DNA of 64,000 nucleotides from Alkalinema sp. FACHB-956 (GCF_014697025.1 NZ_JACJRC010000013.1:62001-126000); one strand, 5' to 3'. Shown: positions 37,090 through 47,948, counted from the stretch's first letter. Numbers and translations: made by a program. The notes: generated by a model not told the origin, from the sequence alone.

Positions 37090-37120
37090 AAGGCTTTCTC
37101 TTGGGGAGGAAGCCTTTTTT
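37090..37120 (+). terminator. Intrinsic terminator after crtR
   Basis: AAGGCTT (37090-37096) and AAGCCTT (37110-37116) form a stem with TTTTTT at its 3' side, 61 bp after the crtR stop. Confidence 0.75.
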
Positions 37121-37204
37121 GATTTGGAACTTTTTGGGAGAGGGTTCCATTTCTAGGCAGACTGGAAAAGATGGTTTAGTCAGTTTTTCTTATCTGTGCG
37201 AGTT

Positions 37205-38143
37205 ATGGCTGTTGTTACTTCCAACGTGGCTACTTCAAATCCTCCCCCACTGAAATATGCCTATTTTCCCGGCTGTGTGGCCCAGGGAGCCTGTCGGGAA
37301 CTCTACCAGTCCACAGCGCTATTGACCCAGGCATTGGGGATTGAGTTACTAGAGCTGAAAAAAGCTTCCTGTTGTGGCTCTGGCACCTTCAAAGAAGATT
37401 CCCAGTTGCTGGAGGATACCGTCAATGCGCGTAACATTGCCCTCGCGGAGGAATTAGGACTGCCTTTGCTGACCCATTGCAGTACCTGCCAGGGGGTGAT
37501 TGGGCATGTGGATGATCGTCTCAAGCAAGCCCAGCAGTCAAACCCAGCTTATTTTGAGCAAGTCAATGGATTTCTCAAGAAAGAAGGGTGTTCTCCTTAC
37601 CAAGGCACCAGCGCCGTCCGGCATTTACTCTGGGTCATGGTGGCGGACTATGGCGTTGAAGCTATCAAACAGCGAGTGAAACGCCAGCTGTCAGGGCTGA
37701 AATGTGCCGCGTTTTATGGCTGCTATCTTCTGCGGGGACAGGACAACCCCTACGATGATCCAGTCAATCCAAAATCCATGGAAACCCTGTTTACAGCAGT
37801 TGGTGCGGATCCAATTTACTACTCAGGTCGAACGCAATGCTGTGGTTGGCCCATTTCTAGCTACGCCACGGAACAATCATTTCAAATGGCAGGCGGGCAC
37901 TTACAGGCCGCGATCGCGTCGGGTGCTGATTGCATTGTTACGCCCTGCCCACTCTGTCACATGCAGTTAGACTCCCGCCAACCAGAAATTGAAAAGGTCA
38001 CGGGACAGTCACTCAAACTGCCGATTTTGCACCTTCCCCAGTTGATTGCCTTGGCCTTGGGGATTGCACCGCAGGATCTGGGCCTCGATCGGCATGTTGT
38101 CTCTACCCAACCAGTTTTGGATAAACTTGCGCGGCTTTCATAA
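37205..38143 (+). CDS. CCG-domain iron-sulfur protein (HdrB-like)
   Basis: 312 residues with two CCG domains as in heterodisulfide reductase subunit B. Domain 1: F-P-G-C-V-A-Q-G, A-S-C-C-G-S-G-T-F, T-H-C-S-T-C-Q-G. Domain 2: F-Y-G-C-Y-L-L-R-G, T-Q-C-C-G-W-P-I-S, T-P-C-P-L-C-H-M-Q. The Cys sets bind an iron-sulfur cluster or mediate thiol-disulfide redox. In cyanobacteria the homologue is often annotated as HdrB-like or as a succinate dehydrogenase/quinone reductase subunit; the electron partner is unknown here. ATG at 37205 is preferred to GTG at 37196. There is no signal peptide. A four-unit tandem repeat follows the stop. Confidence 0.88.
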   Translation: MAVVTSNVATSNPPPLKYAYFPGCVAQGACRELYQSTALLTQALGIELLELKKASCCGSGTFKEDSQLLEDTVNARNIALAEELGLPLLTHCSTCQGVIGHVDDRLKQAQQSNPAYFEQVNGFLKKEGCSPYQGTSAVRHLLWVMVADYGVEAIKQRVKRQLSGLKCAAFYGCYLLRGQDNPYDDPVNPKSMETLFTAVGADPIYYSGRTQCCGWPISSYATEQSFQMAGGHLQAAIASGADCIVTPCPLCHMQLDSRQPEIEKVTGQSLKLPILHLPQLIALALGIAPQDLGLDRHVVSTQPVLDKLARLS

Positions 38144-38693
<550 letters not shown>

Positions 38694-39457
38694 GAACATC
38701 TTATACGCAATTACTTTTCATTCATGTGGGTTCAACAGTGGGGCAAATCTTTGCCCCTTTTTTATTGCTTACTTGCGTAGGGCTTGTCTTCTTGAAGACC
38801 CTGACCTTGAAGATCCTGACAATGATTAGTTTTTCGTATTGATTCAAGCAAGTTGATAGAGGAAAGCCTAGTTTTTGGATCCTTACAGCTGGCTTAACCT
38901 CAGCATTAAGTGCGATCGCAAGTGTCGGTTCTTCCGTACATTTACTAGATCTGATTCAGGGTAGATGCTTTTAGGTCTAGCTTGGGTTCTAGCTTTATCG
39001 TGAGTTCATATTGCTGGAAGACTGATTCCTAGGTATCTGTGCCGAAAGTAACACCCCTCTAGCCAGCATAAATTCATGGATAACCGGAGTTACGGCGACC
39101 AAGAGTTTATTCAAGCTTTACAGACGACTCAGTGGGAGTACGCTACGATAACCACTATCAGGTGTTTTCAACGTCTAAAGATTCTAAAACTGCTCCGTTA
39201 GATTTGGTAGGTTGCATATTTCCCCAGATCTGAGAGCTAAGAGTTTTTACGATCTGCTGCCGTAGATTTTCAAGGCTGGTTTTCATTCTGGAATAAATTA
39301 TCCAAGTTTTTCGGGATTAAACCTGGAAATACTGAAGCTATCAGTCTTGCGGCAGGTAATGAGTAAAGTTTACTGGTCTGATGTTGTGATCTTGAACTAA
39401 CGGATCAACACATAGGCAGGGAATGGTTTTAGGGCTGTGAAGGATGGGGTTATATAA
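38694..39457. other. Intergenic region after psaC
   Basis: It holds the psaC terminator (38740-38764). A 41-codon frame (39076-39201) has no supporting features. I see nothing else recognisable. Confidence 0.5.
38740..38764 (+). terminator. Intrinsic terminator of psaC
   Basis: GGGGCAAA-tc-TTTGCCCC stem followed by TTTTTT, 47 bp after the psaC stop. Confidence 0.9.
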
Positions 39458-40315
39458 ATGCTAAATAATTCGATCGAAACTCAAAACGTAATTGGTTTAC
39501 CTGTCACGGCCCTGCCGTTTGAAGCCCAAATTAATTGGATTATGAAATGGGGACGCGCCCATCTCAGCAAAGTAGTGTGTGTCGCAAATGTGCACATGCT
39601 GACCGAAGCTTCGTGGGATGCCCGACTGTCCTCAGTCTTGCAAACGGCTGATTTAGTCACCCCCGATGGCATGCCCTTGGTGTGGATGTTGCGCCTCCTG
39701 ACGGGTCGGTCACAAGATCGCGTTGCAGGGTTAGATATCATGCTGTCCGTCTGTCAGCAGGCTGAACGGGAGGGGTTACCTGTTTTCTTTGCTGGCTCAG
39801 ATCAGCTGATTTTGGCAAAGATGCGTCGCAACCTCCAACGGGACTTTCCCAATCTCATCATTGCCGGGATGGAACCCCTGCCCTTTGGTTCGATTCCGCT
39901 GCCCCCAGAACAAGAGGCACCTGTCCTGAAAAAGATTCAAGAGAGTCGCGCAGGGATTGTCTTTGTTTCTCTAGGCTGTCCTAAGCAGGAACTCTGGATG
40001 GCGCAGCATCGCGAGGACATTCAAGGCGTTATGGTCGGTATCGGCGGTGTATTTCCCGTCTATGCAGGCTTACACAAACGTGCACCTAGGGTCATTCGGG
40101 AAATTGGTCTAGAGTGGCTCTATCGGCTTTTGCAGGAACCTCGCCGTCTTTGGAAACGCTACTATCGTACAATTCCGCCATTTCTTTGGATGGCTGCGAA
40201 GCAACTTTGGCAGACGGCTCGTCATCCAGGCCATTCCGTCGAGCTGGTGGAAGGCTCGGCCTTTGTGGAATCTAAATCGACTTTGGAACAACTCACATCG
40301 AGTCATCATAAATAG
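39458..40315 (+). CDS. WecG/TagA/CpsF family glycosyltransferase
   Basis: 285 residues of glycosyltransferase family 26: V-V-C-V-A-N-V-H-M-L, A-D-L-V-T-P-D-G-M-P-L-V-W (with the conserved Asp), R-V-A-G-L-D-I-M, F-V-S-L-G-C-P-K-Q-E-L-W-M and G-I-G-G-V-F-P-V-Y-A-G-x5-R-A-P. Members transfer N-acetylmannosamine-type sugars to lipid-linked acceptors in the synthesis of exopolysaccharide, enterobacterial antigen or teichoic-acid linkers. The C-terminal basic and aromatic helix probably contacts the membrane. It starts at ATG 39458. It is alone, but a second glycosyltransferase gene converges on it 383 bp downstream. Confidence 0.9.
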   Translation: MLNNSIETQNVIGLPVTALPFEAQINWIMKWGRAHLSKVVCVANVHMLTEASWDARLSSVLQTADLVTPDGMPLVWMLRLLTGRSQDRVAGLDIMLSVCQQAEREGLPVFFAGSDQLILAKMRRNLQRDFPNLIIAGMEPLPFGSIPLPPEQEAPVLKKIQESRAGIVFVSLGCPKQELWMAQHREDIQGVMVGIGGVFPVYAGLHKRAPRVIREIGLEWLYRLLQEPRRLWKRYYRTIPPFLWMAAKQLWQTARHPGHSVELVEGSAFVESKSTLEQLTSSHHK

Positions 40316-40698
40316 TTTAGATCGCACACATATAGCAAATATAAACATATAACAAATATATGGTTACGAAAAATAGTTGTGATTGGATTCATAATTCATA
40401 GAAACAGGTATCGCTGAATCAACCTAATTATTTATTCTGAGAGTTTTGACAACACCATCTCTGCTGTCAACGAAGTATACTAGAAAGACTATCCTTAAAC
40501 TATTGTTGCAACGGTCTTGGCAAACCGTTCCGACAAAGAACGCAGAGCAACACTCTAATAAATTGATTACTTACATGCTCGTTAACGTTCAGGCAAAGCA
40601 TGGCAGGCCATAATAAGCACGGCTACCATGCCTATTATGGCTACAGCATAAGTTATTACTACAGCGCAAGCTAATGCGATAAGTTCAAGCAAACTATT
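40316..40698. other. Gap between convergent glycosyltransferase genes
   Basis: 383 bp, AT-rich, no gene seen; some imperfect repeats of GGCTAC/TATTATGGC near 40620-40660. Confidence 0.5.
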
Positions 40699-41871
40699 CT
40701 AGCGTTGCGCTTGTCGATAGATAGTCATCAGCTGTTCATAGTTAGCTTCCGGCGTATAGAGCGCTTTGTATTGCTGTTGAGCGTGGGTTCCGAGAACCTG
40801 TAATTCCTTAGCATGACTGTTAGCCCACTGTAATTTTTGGGCGAGACTCTCCACATCTCGGGGAATAAAGTGAAGTCCTGTTTCACTATCCCTAACAATT
40901 TCAGCCATACTGCCAAAGCTAGGAACAATCACTGGCAAACCGCAGGCAAAGGCTTCGGAGATCGTTAGTGGAAACCCTTCATACCAAATCGACGGAAAGA
41001 CTAATACCTGAGCCTGTCGCATCAGCTTAAGAACCGTATCTTTGTCTCGGCGGCCCAGCAGTTGAATACGATCGTCCAGTCGGTCTTGCTGGATTTGAGA
41101 TTGCAGGTGATCGCGCAGGGGGCCATCTCCCACAATCTTTAAGGGGAGATCGAGACCATATCGTTGATAAGCTTCAAGCAGAAGCGCAACCCCTTTTTCC
41201 TCTGACAATCGACCGACAAATAGAGCATAGGACTGCCGATCAACGGGTAAACTGGGTGGGACAAATACAAAATTCGGCTTGACATGAATTCGATCACCGG
41301 GTAAGCCACCTTGTATCAGTTTTTGCCGTTGGAATTGGGTGAGGGCAATGTAACCATTCACCCGATCGTGCCAAGTGTTGCGCCATTGATGCCAACTCAG
41401 CATCGCTGCGACGATCGCTGTTTGAGCCTTGGAGTCACGGTAGCAACCGTACTGCACTCCCGGCGCTGCAAAGGATCGACCTACACAAGCTTCACAGATT
41501 TCGTTCTCACGAAACAGCATTGCCTTCGGACAAATCAACCGATAGTTGTGCAAAGTTTGAATCACAGGAATACCGCGATCGTGACAAGCATCGTAGATCG
41601 AAGGAGATAGTAGCGGAAAAAAATTATGAACATGGACGATGTCGGGTTGAAATTGCGCCAATCGATCGCAGAGAAGACGTTTGGCAGTCCAGGAATAAAT
41701 TGCCTGTGGAGCCGCCAGAACTTTGCTCCAGGAATTGCGCAGATCATCGTTACTGACTTCGAGAAGCTCAACAGAGTGACCATATTGCCTCAAGAGTGCC
41801 TGCTCTGATTGAACAACACCTTCCTCTCCTCCAACAATTTGGTAGCGATTGTGCAACTGTAGAATTCGCAT
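40699..41871 (-). CDS. Glycosyltransferase family 4 protein
   Basis: 390-residue GT-B enzyme. The N-terminal acceptor domain starts M-R-I-L-Q-L-H-N-R-Y-Q-I-V-G-G-E-E. The C-terminal donor domain has F-V-G-R-L-S-E-E-K-G-V, I-V-G-D-G-P-L and the E-x7-E motif region E-G-F-P-L-T-I-S-E-A-F-A-C-G-L-P-V-I-V. A Cys pair region I-C-P-K-A-M-L-F-R-E-N-E-I-C-E-A-C is seen in related polysaccharide glycosyltransferases. It probably acts in capsule or exopolysaccharide synthesis; donor and acceptor are unknown. It is divergent from the gene at 42006. Confidence 0.92.
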   Translation of the reverse strand: MRILQLHNRYQIVGGEEGVVQSEQALLRQYGHSVELLEVSNDDLRNSWSKVLAAPQAIYSWTAKRLLCDRLAQFQPDIVHVHNFFPLLSPSIYDACHDRGIPVIQTLHNYRLICPKAMLFRENEICEACVGRSFAAPGVQYGCYRDSKAQTAIVAAMLSWHQWRNTWHDRVNGYIALTQFQRQKLIQGGLPGDRIHVKPNFVFVPPSLPVDRQSYALFVGRLSEEKGVALLLEAYQRYGLDLPLKIVGDGPLRDHLQSQIQQDRLDDRIQLLGRRDKDTVLKLMRQAQVLVFPSIWYEGFPLTISEAFACGLPVIVPSFGSMAEIVRDSETGLHFIPRDVESLAQKLQWANSHAKELQVLGTHAQQQYKALYTPEANYEQLMTIYRQAQR

Positions 41872-42005
41872 AGCTTAGTTAGGAGGCGTTTCAAGGGGCA
41901 CGAAAGTCTCATCAACAGCTCTAAGCTAACATACCCCTTTCAAATTACTGTTGCCAAGCGATAATAAGTTTGTCAAGTTTATTTAAACTCTGGATAGGAG
42001 CTGGA

Positions 42006-42707
42006 ATGACCGATCGCCCCTTTGCCGAAATTCTGCACCAAGCCGAAATTCTGCACCAAGTTGCAACACCAGCGAGTTCGGGCAATCGGCCTGCCACCCA
42101 AGCCGTAGTTGAGGCCCTTTTACAGGCCGAAAAGGAGACCCAGCAGACGCGAATGCTATACCCCATCACCGATTTGGTTGGAAAATGGCGGTTGTGTTTT
42201 GCAACCGGAACCAAGCGAGTCCGGCGACGGGCAGGCATCGTCTTAGGGCCAGGATTTTATCTGCCTCAATGGGTTCCGGCTTATCTGGAATTTGCTCCTG
42301 TTTCTCAAGCACTCCAGTCTGGAACAGCCCCGGAACCTACTCCAGAGTTAATTTCCCCTGCGTTAATTTCCCCTGCAAATGCCAATTTGGGCCAGAATTT
42401 AACGATCGCGAATCAACTGCAAGTGGGACTCGTTACCTTACGCTTAACCGGCCCCGCCCGCTATCTCGGCAAGAAAAATTTGCTGGCCTTTGATTTTCTC
42501 CATTTGCAAGTTCAGGTGCTGGGCAAAACGCTGTATGACGGAAAATTTCCGGCTCCCCAACGGGCCAAACCCTTTGAGCAACTGCCGATCGGCCAGTTAC
42601 CCTTTTTTGCCTTTTTTACCGTCACCGATCGCTACATTGCCGCACGGGGCCGGGGGGGTGGCCTAGCCCTGTGGGTGCGATCGGGTGAACCAGCGGAAAA
42701 CGCCTAG
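42006..42707 (+). CDS. PAP/fibrillin-like lipid-associated protein (tentative)
   Basis: 233 residues. The core L-V-G-K-W-R-L-C-F-A-T-G-T-K, V-L-G-P-G-F-Y-L-P and F-F-T-V-T-D-R-Y-I-A-A-R-G-R-G-G-G-L-A-L-W resembles cyanobacterial relatives of plastid lipid-associated (fibrillin) proteins, a lipocalin-like beta fold. This is from memory and not certain. ATG at 42006 is supported by TAGGAG five bases upstream. The DNA repeats A-E-I-L-H-Q twice near the N-terminus and L-I-S-P-A twice in the middle. The stop lies 13 bp from the convergent topoisomerase stop, without a visible terminator. Confidence 0.65.
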   Translation: MTDRPFAEILHQAEILHQVATPASSGNRPATQAVVEALLQAEKETQQTRMLYPITDLVGKWRLCFATGTKRVRRRAGIVLGPGFYLPQWVPAYLEFAPVSQALQSGTAPEPTPELISPALISPANANLGQNLTIANQLQVGLVTLRLTGPARYLGKKNLLAFDFLHLQVQVLGKTLYDGKFPAPQRAKPFEQLPIGQLPFFAFFTVTDRYIAARGRGGGLALWVRSGEPAENA

Positions 42708-42720
42708 GCTGTGTCCAAAC

Positions 42721-45369
42721 TTAGAACTCATCCTCCCCTTCGCCATAAGGCACGATGGGCAGAATCAAATCCGTCACCTTTTCACCCTTGGCGATTTTGA
42801 AGGGTTTTTCGCCTTTATCCATGCGCGTACCCAACAGCACCGCTTCCACCGGCAGCTTGGCCACGCAAGTATCACTCATGAGCGCCAGGGTGTGAGTACC
42901 AGGAAAGGCGACGGTCATCCCCATCAGGACGTCGGATTTATTCGTGAATTGGAAGACATTCTGACCCAGTTCCCCAGGGGCACAGAGCTTGAGGGCTCCA
43001 ACGGTCATCCGTTTCGCATAGCCCTGCTCCGACACCATAAGAAAATCGTCTTCATAGCCTGCGATCGCCCAACCCACAAAGCGCTCTAGCTTCAACAGCT
43101 TAGTGACTTGGGTCCCTACCGAAGTACGGTTGGCGATCGGGAAGGTTTCTTCATTCACCTCAATCCGCACCACTCGCCCCAAACTGGTACAGACCACCAC
43201 CTGATCGCCTTCTTCAACAAATCCCGCCAAGAGAACGGAGTCATCGTCCTTGAGCTTGGTGGCAATCAGTCCACGATTGGTCATGTCTTGGAATTCCGTT
43301 AAGGCAATGCGTTTCATTTTGCCTTGAGCCGTCAACAGCAGCAGAGCTTGGCTGTCCAAATCCTCTGGCAAAAAGAAGGTGCTGACGATCGCGCGGGTAT
43401 CGGCTCCGACCCCGGCATTGGCTGGTAACAACGTCACCAACGGCACACCCTTGGTACGAGCTGCCGCTTGGGGAATGTCCCGCACGCTCAGCGGAAAGGC
43501 TTTGCCGCTCCGGGTCAAGACCACTAACGTTTCGGCAGTGGTTGTGAATTCCGTCTGAATGACCACGTCATCCAATTCTTCTAAAACGGGCTTATCAAGA
43601 TCCTCCGTTTTTCGTTGTTGCCGTTGATAGGTTTTGGGACTGACACGACGGATATAGCCCTTTTGCGTGAGCTCGATCACGGTCTCTTGATCGTCTTCTA
43701 CGGCGAATAATTCGACTTCTTCGATCGCTGGTTTAGGCGAAGCTTTGCGACCTTTTTCGGCCTTGGGTGCACTGACGGCAGCTTCAGTGGCGTCCGCATT
43801 TTTTGGGAGTGCACTGGCGCGTTTGGCCAATGGTTTGGAGGATTCCAGGGGCGCAGTGGGGGAAGCCCCCAGGTCTAGAATGCGAGTTTTCCGGGCATCC
43901 CCAAATTGCTTTTTCAAATGGCGCAATTCTTTTTTCAGCGCTTTCAGTAATTCCCGCCGATCGCTCAACAGTTTTTTCAAGTCGGCAATCTTCGTGGTTA
44001 ACTCCTCAAACTCCGTTTGCAAATTCTGGTGTTCCAACCCAGTTAAACGACGCAGGGGCATCCCTAAAATCGCATCGGCTTGGCGATCGCTAAAGTCAAA
44101 CTGATTTTGCAATTCCACCTTGGCACTGGTTCCATCGGGGGCGTTACGCAGGATGTCAATCACATCATCTAGATTGGCCAACGCTTCCAACCAACCCTCC
44201 ACGAGGTGAATTCGGTTTTCGTGCTGGGTCAGTTCATGGCCATAGCGCCGGGTCAGGGTTTCTTCCCGGAAGGTGAGAAATTCCTGGAGCAATTCCCGCA
44301 GGGTCATCTGGCGGGGTTGGGCCTGGGAGAGGGCCAACATGATCGTTCCGAAATTACTTTGCAGCGCCGTTTGCTTGTACAGTGCCTGCAAAATATGATT
44401 GGGGTTCGTATCGCGCTTCAGTTCAATGACGACCCGAATGCCTTCCCGATCGCTCTCGTCGCGAATATCGGAAATTCCCTCTAGCTTGCCGCCATTCACC
44501 AATTCCGCAATTTTTTCGATCAGCGAAGCTTTATTGACCTGGTAGGGCAGTTCCGTAATGACGATCGCCGATCGGCGGTGTTTCCCTTTGCCGACATGGA
44601 TCTCCTCAATATCCGTCACCCCCCGGATGGGAATGCTCCCCCGTCCGGTTAAGTAGGCCTCCCGAATCCCTTCGGTGCCAACAATTTCGCCCCCCGTGGG
44701 AAAATCGGGGCCAGGAATAATTTCCAGGAGCTTTTCGTCCGCCAGATTGGGATTATCAATCAGCGCAATCAAGCCATCCACCACCTCGCCCAGGTTGTGG
44801 GGCGGAATATTCGTTGCCATCCCCACGGCAATCCCTGAGGATCCATTCAGCAGCAAGAAGGGCAATTGTGCCGGGAGAACCGTGGGCTCCTGCTGGGAGT
44901 TATCGAAGTTGCCGATAAATTCCACGGTGGAATCACCAATTTCCGTCAGCATGGACTCATTGCTGATCGGAGACAAGCGGGTTTCGGTGTACCGCATCGC
45001 AGCGGGCGGATCGTTGTCCACAGACCCGAAGTTGCCATGGCCTGCCAGTAGGGGATAGCGGCTGGAAAAGTCCTGCACCATCCGCACCAGGGCGTCATAG
45101 ACCGCCTGATCCCCATGGGGGTGGTATTTACCCAGTACATCCCCCACCACACGGGCGCATTTCCGGAAGGGGCGATCGGGCGTCAACCCCAGTTCATGCA
45201 TCGCGTAGAGAATCCGACGGTGCACAGGTTTTAGGCCATCGCGCACGTCGGGCAGGGCACGCCCCACAATCACGCTCATGGCGTATTCCAAGTAGGACTG
45301 CTGCATTTCCGTATGCAGCGCGGTGGAGATCACCTGTCCTGTTTGGAGAATATCTAACTGCTTAGCCAT
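42721..45369 (-). CDS. gyrA: Type II DNA topoisomerase subunit A (GyrA/ParC family)
   Basis: 882 residues. The breakage-reunion domain has catalytic Tyr127 in A-A-M-R-Y-T-E-T, and the quinolone-resistance region reads G-K-Y-H-P-H-G-D-Q88-A-V-Y-D92. A Lys-rich linker with S-K-P-L-A-K and a six-bladed C-terminal wrapping domain follow. The usual GyrA box (Q-R-R-G-G-K-G) is not visible; the nearest stretch is Q-R-Q-Q-R-K-T, so the enzyme may behave more like topoisomerase IV or wrap DNA weakly. Cyanobacteria often have two A subunits, and this looks like the less canonical one (inference). Gln replaces the Ser that corresponds to E. coli Ser83. Confidence 0.93.
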   Translation of the reverse strand: MAKQLDILQTGQVISTALHTEMQQSYLEYAMSVIVGRALPDVRDGLKPVHRRILYAMHELGLTPDRPFRKCARVVGDVLGKYHPHGDQAVYDALVRMVQDFSSRYPLLAGHGNFGSVDNDPPAAMRYTETRLSPISNESMLTEIGDSTVEFIGNFDNSQQEPTVLPAQLPFLLLNGSSGIAVGMATNIPPHNLGEVVDGLIALIDNPNLADEKLLEIIPGPDFPTGGEIVGTEGIREAYLTGRGSIPIRGVTDIEEIHVGKGKHRRSAIVITELPYQVNKASLIEKIAELVNGGKLEGISDIRDESDREGIRVVIELKRDTNPNHILQALYKQTALQSNFGTIMLALSQAQPRQMTLRELLQEFLTFREETLTRRYGHELTQHENRIHLVEGWLEALANLDDVIDILRNAPDGTSAKVELQNQFDFSDRQADAILGMPLRRLTGLEHQNLQTEFEELTTKIADLKKLLSDRRELLKALKKELRHLKKQFGDARKTRILDLGASPTAPLESSKPLAKRASALPKNADATEAAVSAPKAEKGRKASPKPAIEEVELFAVEDDQETVIELTQKGYIRRVSPKTYQRQQRKTEDLDKPVLEELDDVVIQTEFTTTAETLVVLTRSGKAFPLSVRDIPQAAARTKGVPLVTLLPANAGVGADTRAIVSTFFLPEDLDSQALLLLTAQGKMKRIALTEFQDMTNRGLIATKLKDDDSVLLAGFVEEGDQVVVCTSLGRVVRIEVNEETFPIANRTSVGTQVTKLLKLERFVGWAIAGYEDDFLMVSEQGYAKRMTVGALKLCAPGELGQNVFQFTNKSDVLMGMTVAFPGTHTLALMSDTCVAKLPVEAVLLGTRMDKGEKPFKIAKGEKVTDLILPIVPYGEGEDEF

Positions 45370-45706
45370 GGACGGGGGTTCCTGTGAAATTTCGCGAAAG
45401 GTGGAGAAGATGAATAGGAGTGCTCGTACCCACTCTTAACATAGTTTGGGAAAGGTAGGATTTGAGAAGAGAGATTTTTAGACCGTCTCAGTAAAAACCC
45501 GATTGTGGATTTTGCTGAATTGAATCATAGATGGAAAAGTTTGAATGAATTTTTATCCAGTAAGCTGTATGGCAGTTTGATTAGATGAGAGTCTAGGGTT
45601 TGACTTGATCCTTTGGCAAGCCTGCTGGGAGTAGAGGCTGCTGATAGGACGATGGACAAACTGTAGATGCTAATCGAATCGGGGGCCCAGGATCTAGGTG
45701 ATAGGG
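45370..45706. other. Intergenic region between divergent topoisomerase and receiver genes
   Basis: 337 bp without a recognisable gene or repeat. It must carry promoters for both neighbours; I see no strong hexamer pair. Confidence 0.5.
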
Positions 45707-46105
45707 ATGAGAACTGTTTTATTAGTGGAAGATGACCCGATTAATGCACGGGTTTTTTCAAAAATCCTCACCAAACGGGGAGGATTGGCGGTCAAGCACA
45801 CCGAAAATGTGGAAGAAGTTTTACAAATCACGCAAGCCAAGCAAGCAGACATTGTTCTGATGGATGTTTCGTTGTCCCGCAGCATGTATCAGGGCAAATC
45901 CGTCGATGGGATCCGGCTGACCCAAATGCTGAAGGATAATCCTGACACGGCTCACCTCCCTGTCATTCTAGTCACGGCCCACGCCATGGATGGCGATCGG
46001 GAAACCTTTCTAGCAAAAAGTGGGGCAGATGGCTACATTTCTAAGCCAGTGATTGACCACGAGGCCTTTGTGAATCAGATTTTGGCATTGCTGCCGGAGA
46101 ATTAG
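45707..46105 (+). CDS. Single-domain response regulator
   Basis: 132 residues, receiver only: L-L-V-E-D-D-P-I-N-A acidic pocket, phosphorylated Asp in I-V-L-M-D-V-S-L-S, Thr in L-V-T-A-H-A-M, Lys in Y-I-S-K-P-V. A short insertion (S-R-S-M-Y-Q-G-K-S-V-D-G) follows the Asp, as in DivK-like and hybrid-kinase-associated receivers. ATG at 45707 is chosen over GTG at 45698. It has no adjacent kinase, so its partner is unknown. It is divergent from the topoisomerase gene. Confidence 0.9.
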   Translation: MRTVLLVEDDPINARVFSKILTKRGGLAVKHTENVEEVLQITQAKQADIVLMDVSLSRSMYQGKSVDGIRLTQMLKDNPDTAHLPVILVTAHAMDGDRETFLAKSGADGYISKPVIDHEAFVNQILALLPEN

Positions 46106-46215
46106 CGATCGGGCTCGCGATCGAGGCGCAAATCTGTGCATAATTTCATCATTGCTTAAAACAGTATCGTACATTTGTACTACTATAAGTCCAATTTGGC
46201 AAGAAGTTTGGCAAG

Positions 46216-46920
46216 ATGAAATTTCAGCGATCGCCTTTAATTCTACTGCTGGTTGCAACACTTCTAGGAATCGGCGTGTATGTGGTGGAAGGTCGTAAAT
46301 CAACGCCCCCAGCCACGGAGACGGCGGGCAGTCAGCCAATTTTTAATTTTCAGGAAGCGGATATTCGTGCATTCACGCTGAAAACCTGGGTCAATACGCT
46401 CGTGTTTGAAAAGCAGGGGAACCAATGGCAAATGCTTGCGCCGGAAAAAACACCTGCCAGTGAGGCCGCGATCGCCTTTTTGACCAATTTACTCGCCACC
46501 GGCCAATCGGAACGATCGCTACCCACTGCTGCCGATCGGCGGGCGGAATTTGGGTTAGAGCCCCCCCTCGCAACGGTGGAAGTAAAGTTAGCCGATCAAA
46601 AAGTGCATACCTTGATCCTGGGCAAGCCCAACTTTAATCGCACGGCTTTGTATGCGATCGTCGATCCACCGGCTGATCCCAAGGCAGAACTCACGGTGCT
46701 GCTCGTCCCGACGACGTTTGAGAGTGCGGTCACCCGGCCCCTCGCAGAATGGAAAGCCTCAGCACCCAAGGCCAGTCCATCCCCCTCTGTGTCCCCTAGT
46801 TCCAGGCCATCGGCCTCTGCCTCCCCCAGTCCCGTTAGTTCCACTCCTGCATCTCCTGCCCCTGCGGAATCCACTTCACCTGCACCGACTCCTGCTACAC
46901 CCCTCCCATCCCCCCAATAA
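46216..46920 (+). CDS. DUF4340 domain protein, membrane-anchored
   Basis: 234 residues: an N-terminal membrane anchor (L-I-L-L-L-V-A-T-L-L-G-I-G-V-Y), a DUF4340 domain (F-T-L-K-T-W, F-E-K-Q-G-N-Q-W-Q-M-L-A-P-E-K-T-P-A-S-E, F-G-L-E-P-P-L-A-T-V-E-V-K) and a Pro/Ser/Ala tail of about 55 residues. DUF4340 proteins occur beside gliding-type ABC transporters elsewhere, but none is here. The tail resembles a wall- or surface-exposed linker. Function is unknown. It starts at ATG 46216, 111 bp after the receiver gene. Confidence 0.85.
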   Translation: MKFQRSPLILLLVATLLGIGVYVVEGRKSTPPATETAGSQPIFNFQEADIRAFTLKTWVNTLVFEKQGNQWQMLAPEKTPASEAAIAFLTNLLATGQSERSLPTAADRRAEFGLEPPLATVEVKLADQKVHTLILGKPNFNRTALYAIVDPPADPKAELTVLLVPTTFESAVTRPLAEWKASAPKASPSPSVSPSSRPSASASPSPVSSTPASPAPAESTSPAPTPATPLPSPQ

Positions 46921-47078
46921 GTTCGCGCCTCAATTCATTCCCAATTCTTAAAGTTTGCCCACCGCTTCAATCCCCACAGCGGAAATTCAGCCATTGTGTT
47001 GTTTTAATTTCTGTTTTGTCTTTGGTTTTTATGTCTATAGTGGAAGATTGAAGTTTTTGGTTCCATCCCATTCCACCC

Positions 47079-47930
47079 ATGTCTCCCACTGCCACCTTGC
47101 TGCTGTCTTGTCCCGATCAGAAGGGTCTGGTCGCAAAATTAGCCAACTTCATTTACTCCAATGGCGGCAATATCATCCAGGCGGATCAGCATACGGACTT
47201 TTCGGCGGGGTTGTTTCTGACGCGGATCGAGTGGCAGTTGGAGGGATTCAACCTTCCCCGAGATGTGATTCACCCGGCCCTGGGTGCGATCGCGAATCCC
47301 CTGGGAGCGCACTGGGAAGTACATTTCTCCGATCGACGGCCTCGGATTGCCATTTGGGTCAGCAAGCAGGATCACTGTTTACTCGATCTGCTGTGGCGAC
47401 ACCAGGCTGGGGAACTGGATGCGGAAATTCCCGTGATGATTAGCAACCACGCGGATCTCGCACCGATCGCCCAGCAGTTTGGCATTGACTTCCACCCTCT
47501 GCCGATTACCCCGGATACCAAACTGGCCCAGGAAGCCAAACAACTGGAAATCCTTCAGCAATACCAGATTGATCTAGTCGTGTTGGCGAAATATATGCAG
47601 GTGTTGTCCTCGGATTTTGTCCAAAATTTTCCCCAGGTGATTAATATTCACCATTCCTTTTTACCAGCCTTTGCGGGGGCCAATCCCTACCAACGGGCCT
47701 ACGATCGGGGGGTCAAAATCATCGGTGCAACAGCCCACTACGCCACACCGGATCTGGATGAGGGGCCGATTATTGAGCAGGACGTGATCCGAGTTAGCCA
47801 CCGGGACAATGTGAAGGATTTAATTCGCAAAGGCAAGGATTTGGAGCGGATTGTCCTGGCGCGGGCAGTGCGGCTGCATTTGCAACACCGGGTGTTGGTC
47901 TACGGTAATCGGACAGTAGTGTTTGCGTAG
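47079..47930 (+). CDS. purU: Formyltetrahydrofolate deformylase PurU
   Basis: 283 residues: an N-terminal ACT domain (T-L-L-L-S-C-P-D-Q-K-G-L-V-A-K-L) and a formyl-transferase fold with I-N-I-H-H-S-F-L-P-A-F, G-A-N-P-Y-Q-R-A-Y, I-G-A-T-A-H-Y and L-D-E-G-P-I-I-E-Q-D. The catalytic Asn-His-Asp triad corresponds to N-I-H-H and D-E-G-P. It hydrolyses 10-formyl-THF to formate and THF, supplying formate for PurT or balancing one-carbon pools. The stop region overlaps a 3 x 9 bp repeat (47922-47948). Confidence 0.96.
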   Translation: MSPTATLLLSCPDQKGLVAKLANFIYSNGGNIIQADQHTDFSAGLFLTRIEWQLEGFNLPRDVIHPALGAIANPLGAHWEVHFSDRRPRIAIWVSKQDHCLLDLLWRHQAGELDAEIPVMISNHADLAPIAQQFGIDFHPLPITPDTKLAQEAKQLEILQQYQIDLVVLAKYMQVLSSDFVQNFPQVINIHHSFLPAFAGANPYQRAYDRGVKIIGATAHYATPDLDEGPIIEQDVIRVSHRDNVKDLIRKGKDLERIVLARAVRLHLQHRVLVYGNRTVVFA

Positions 47931-47948
47931 TTTGCATAGTTTGCGTAG
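47922..47948. repeat. Tandem repeat, 3 x 9 bp
   Basis: GTTTGCGTA, GTTTGCATA and GTTTGCGTA across the purU stop codon. Confidence 0.85.

Noticed and set aside
39076-39201. 41-codon frame before the WecG/TagA gene
   Set aside because: Short, no ribosome site, no match to a known small photosystem protein.
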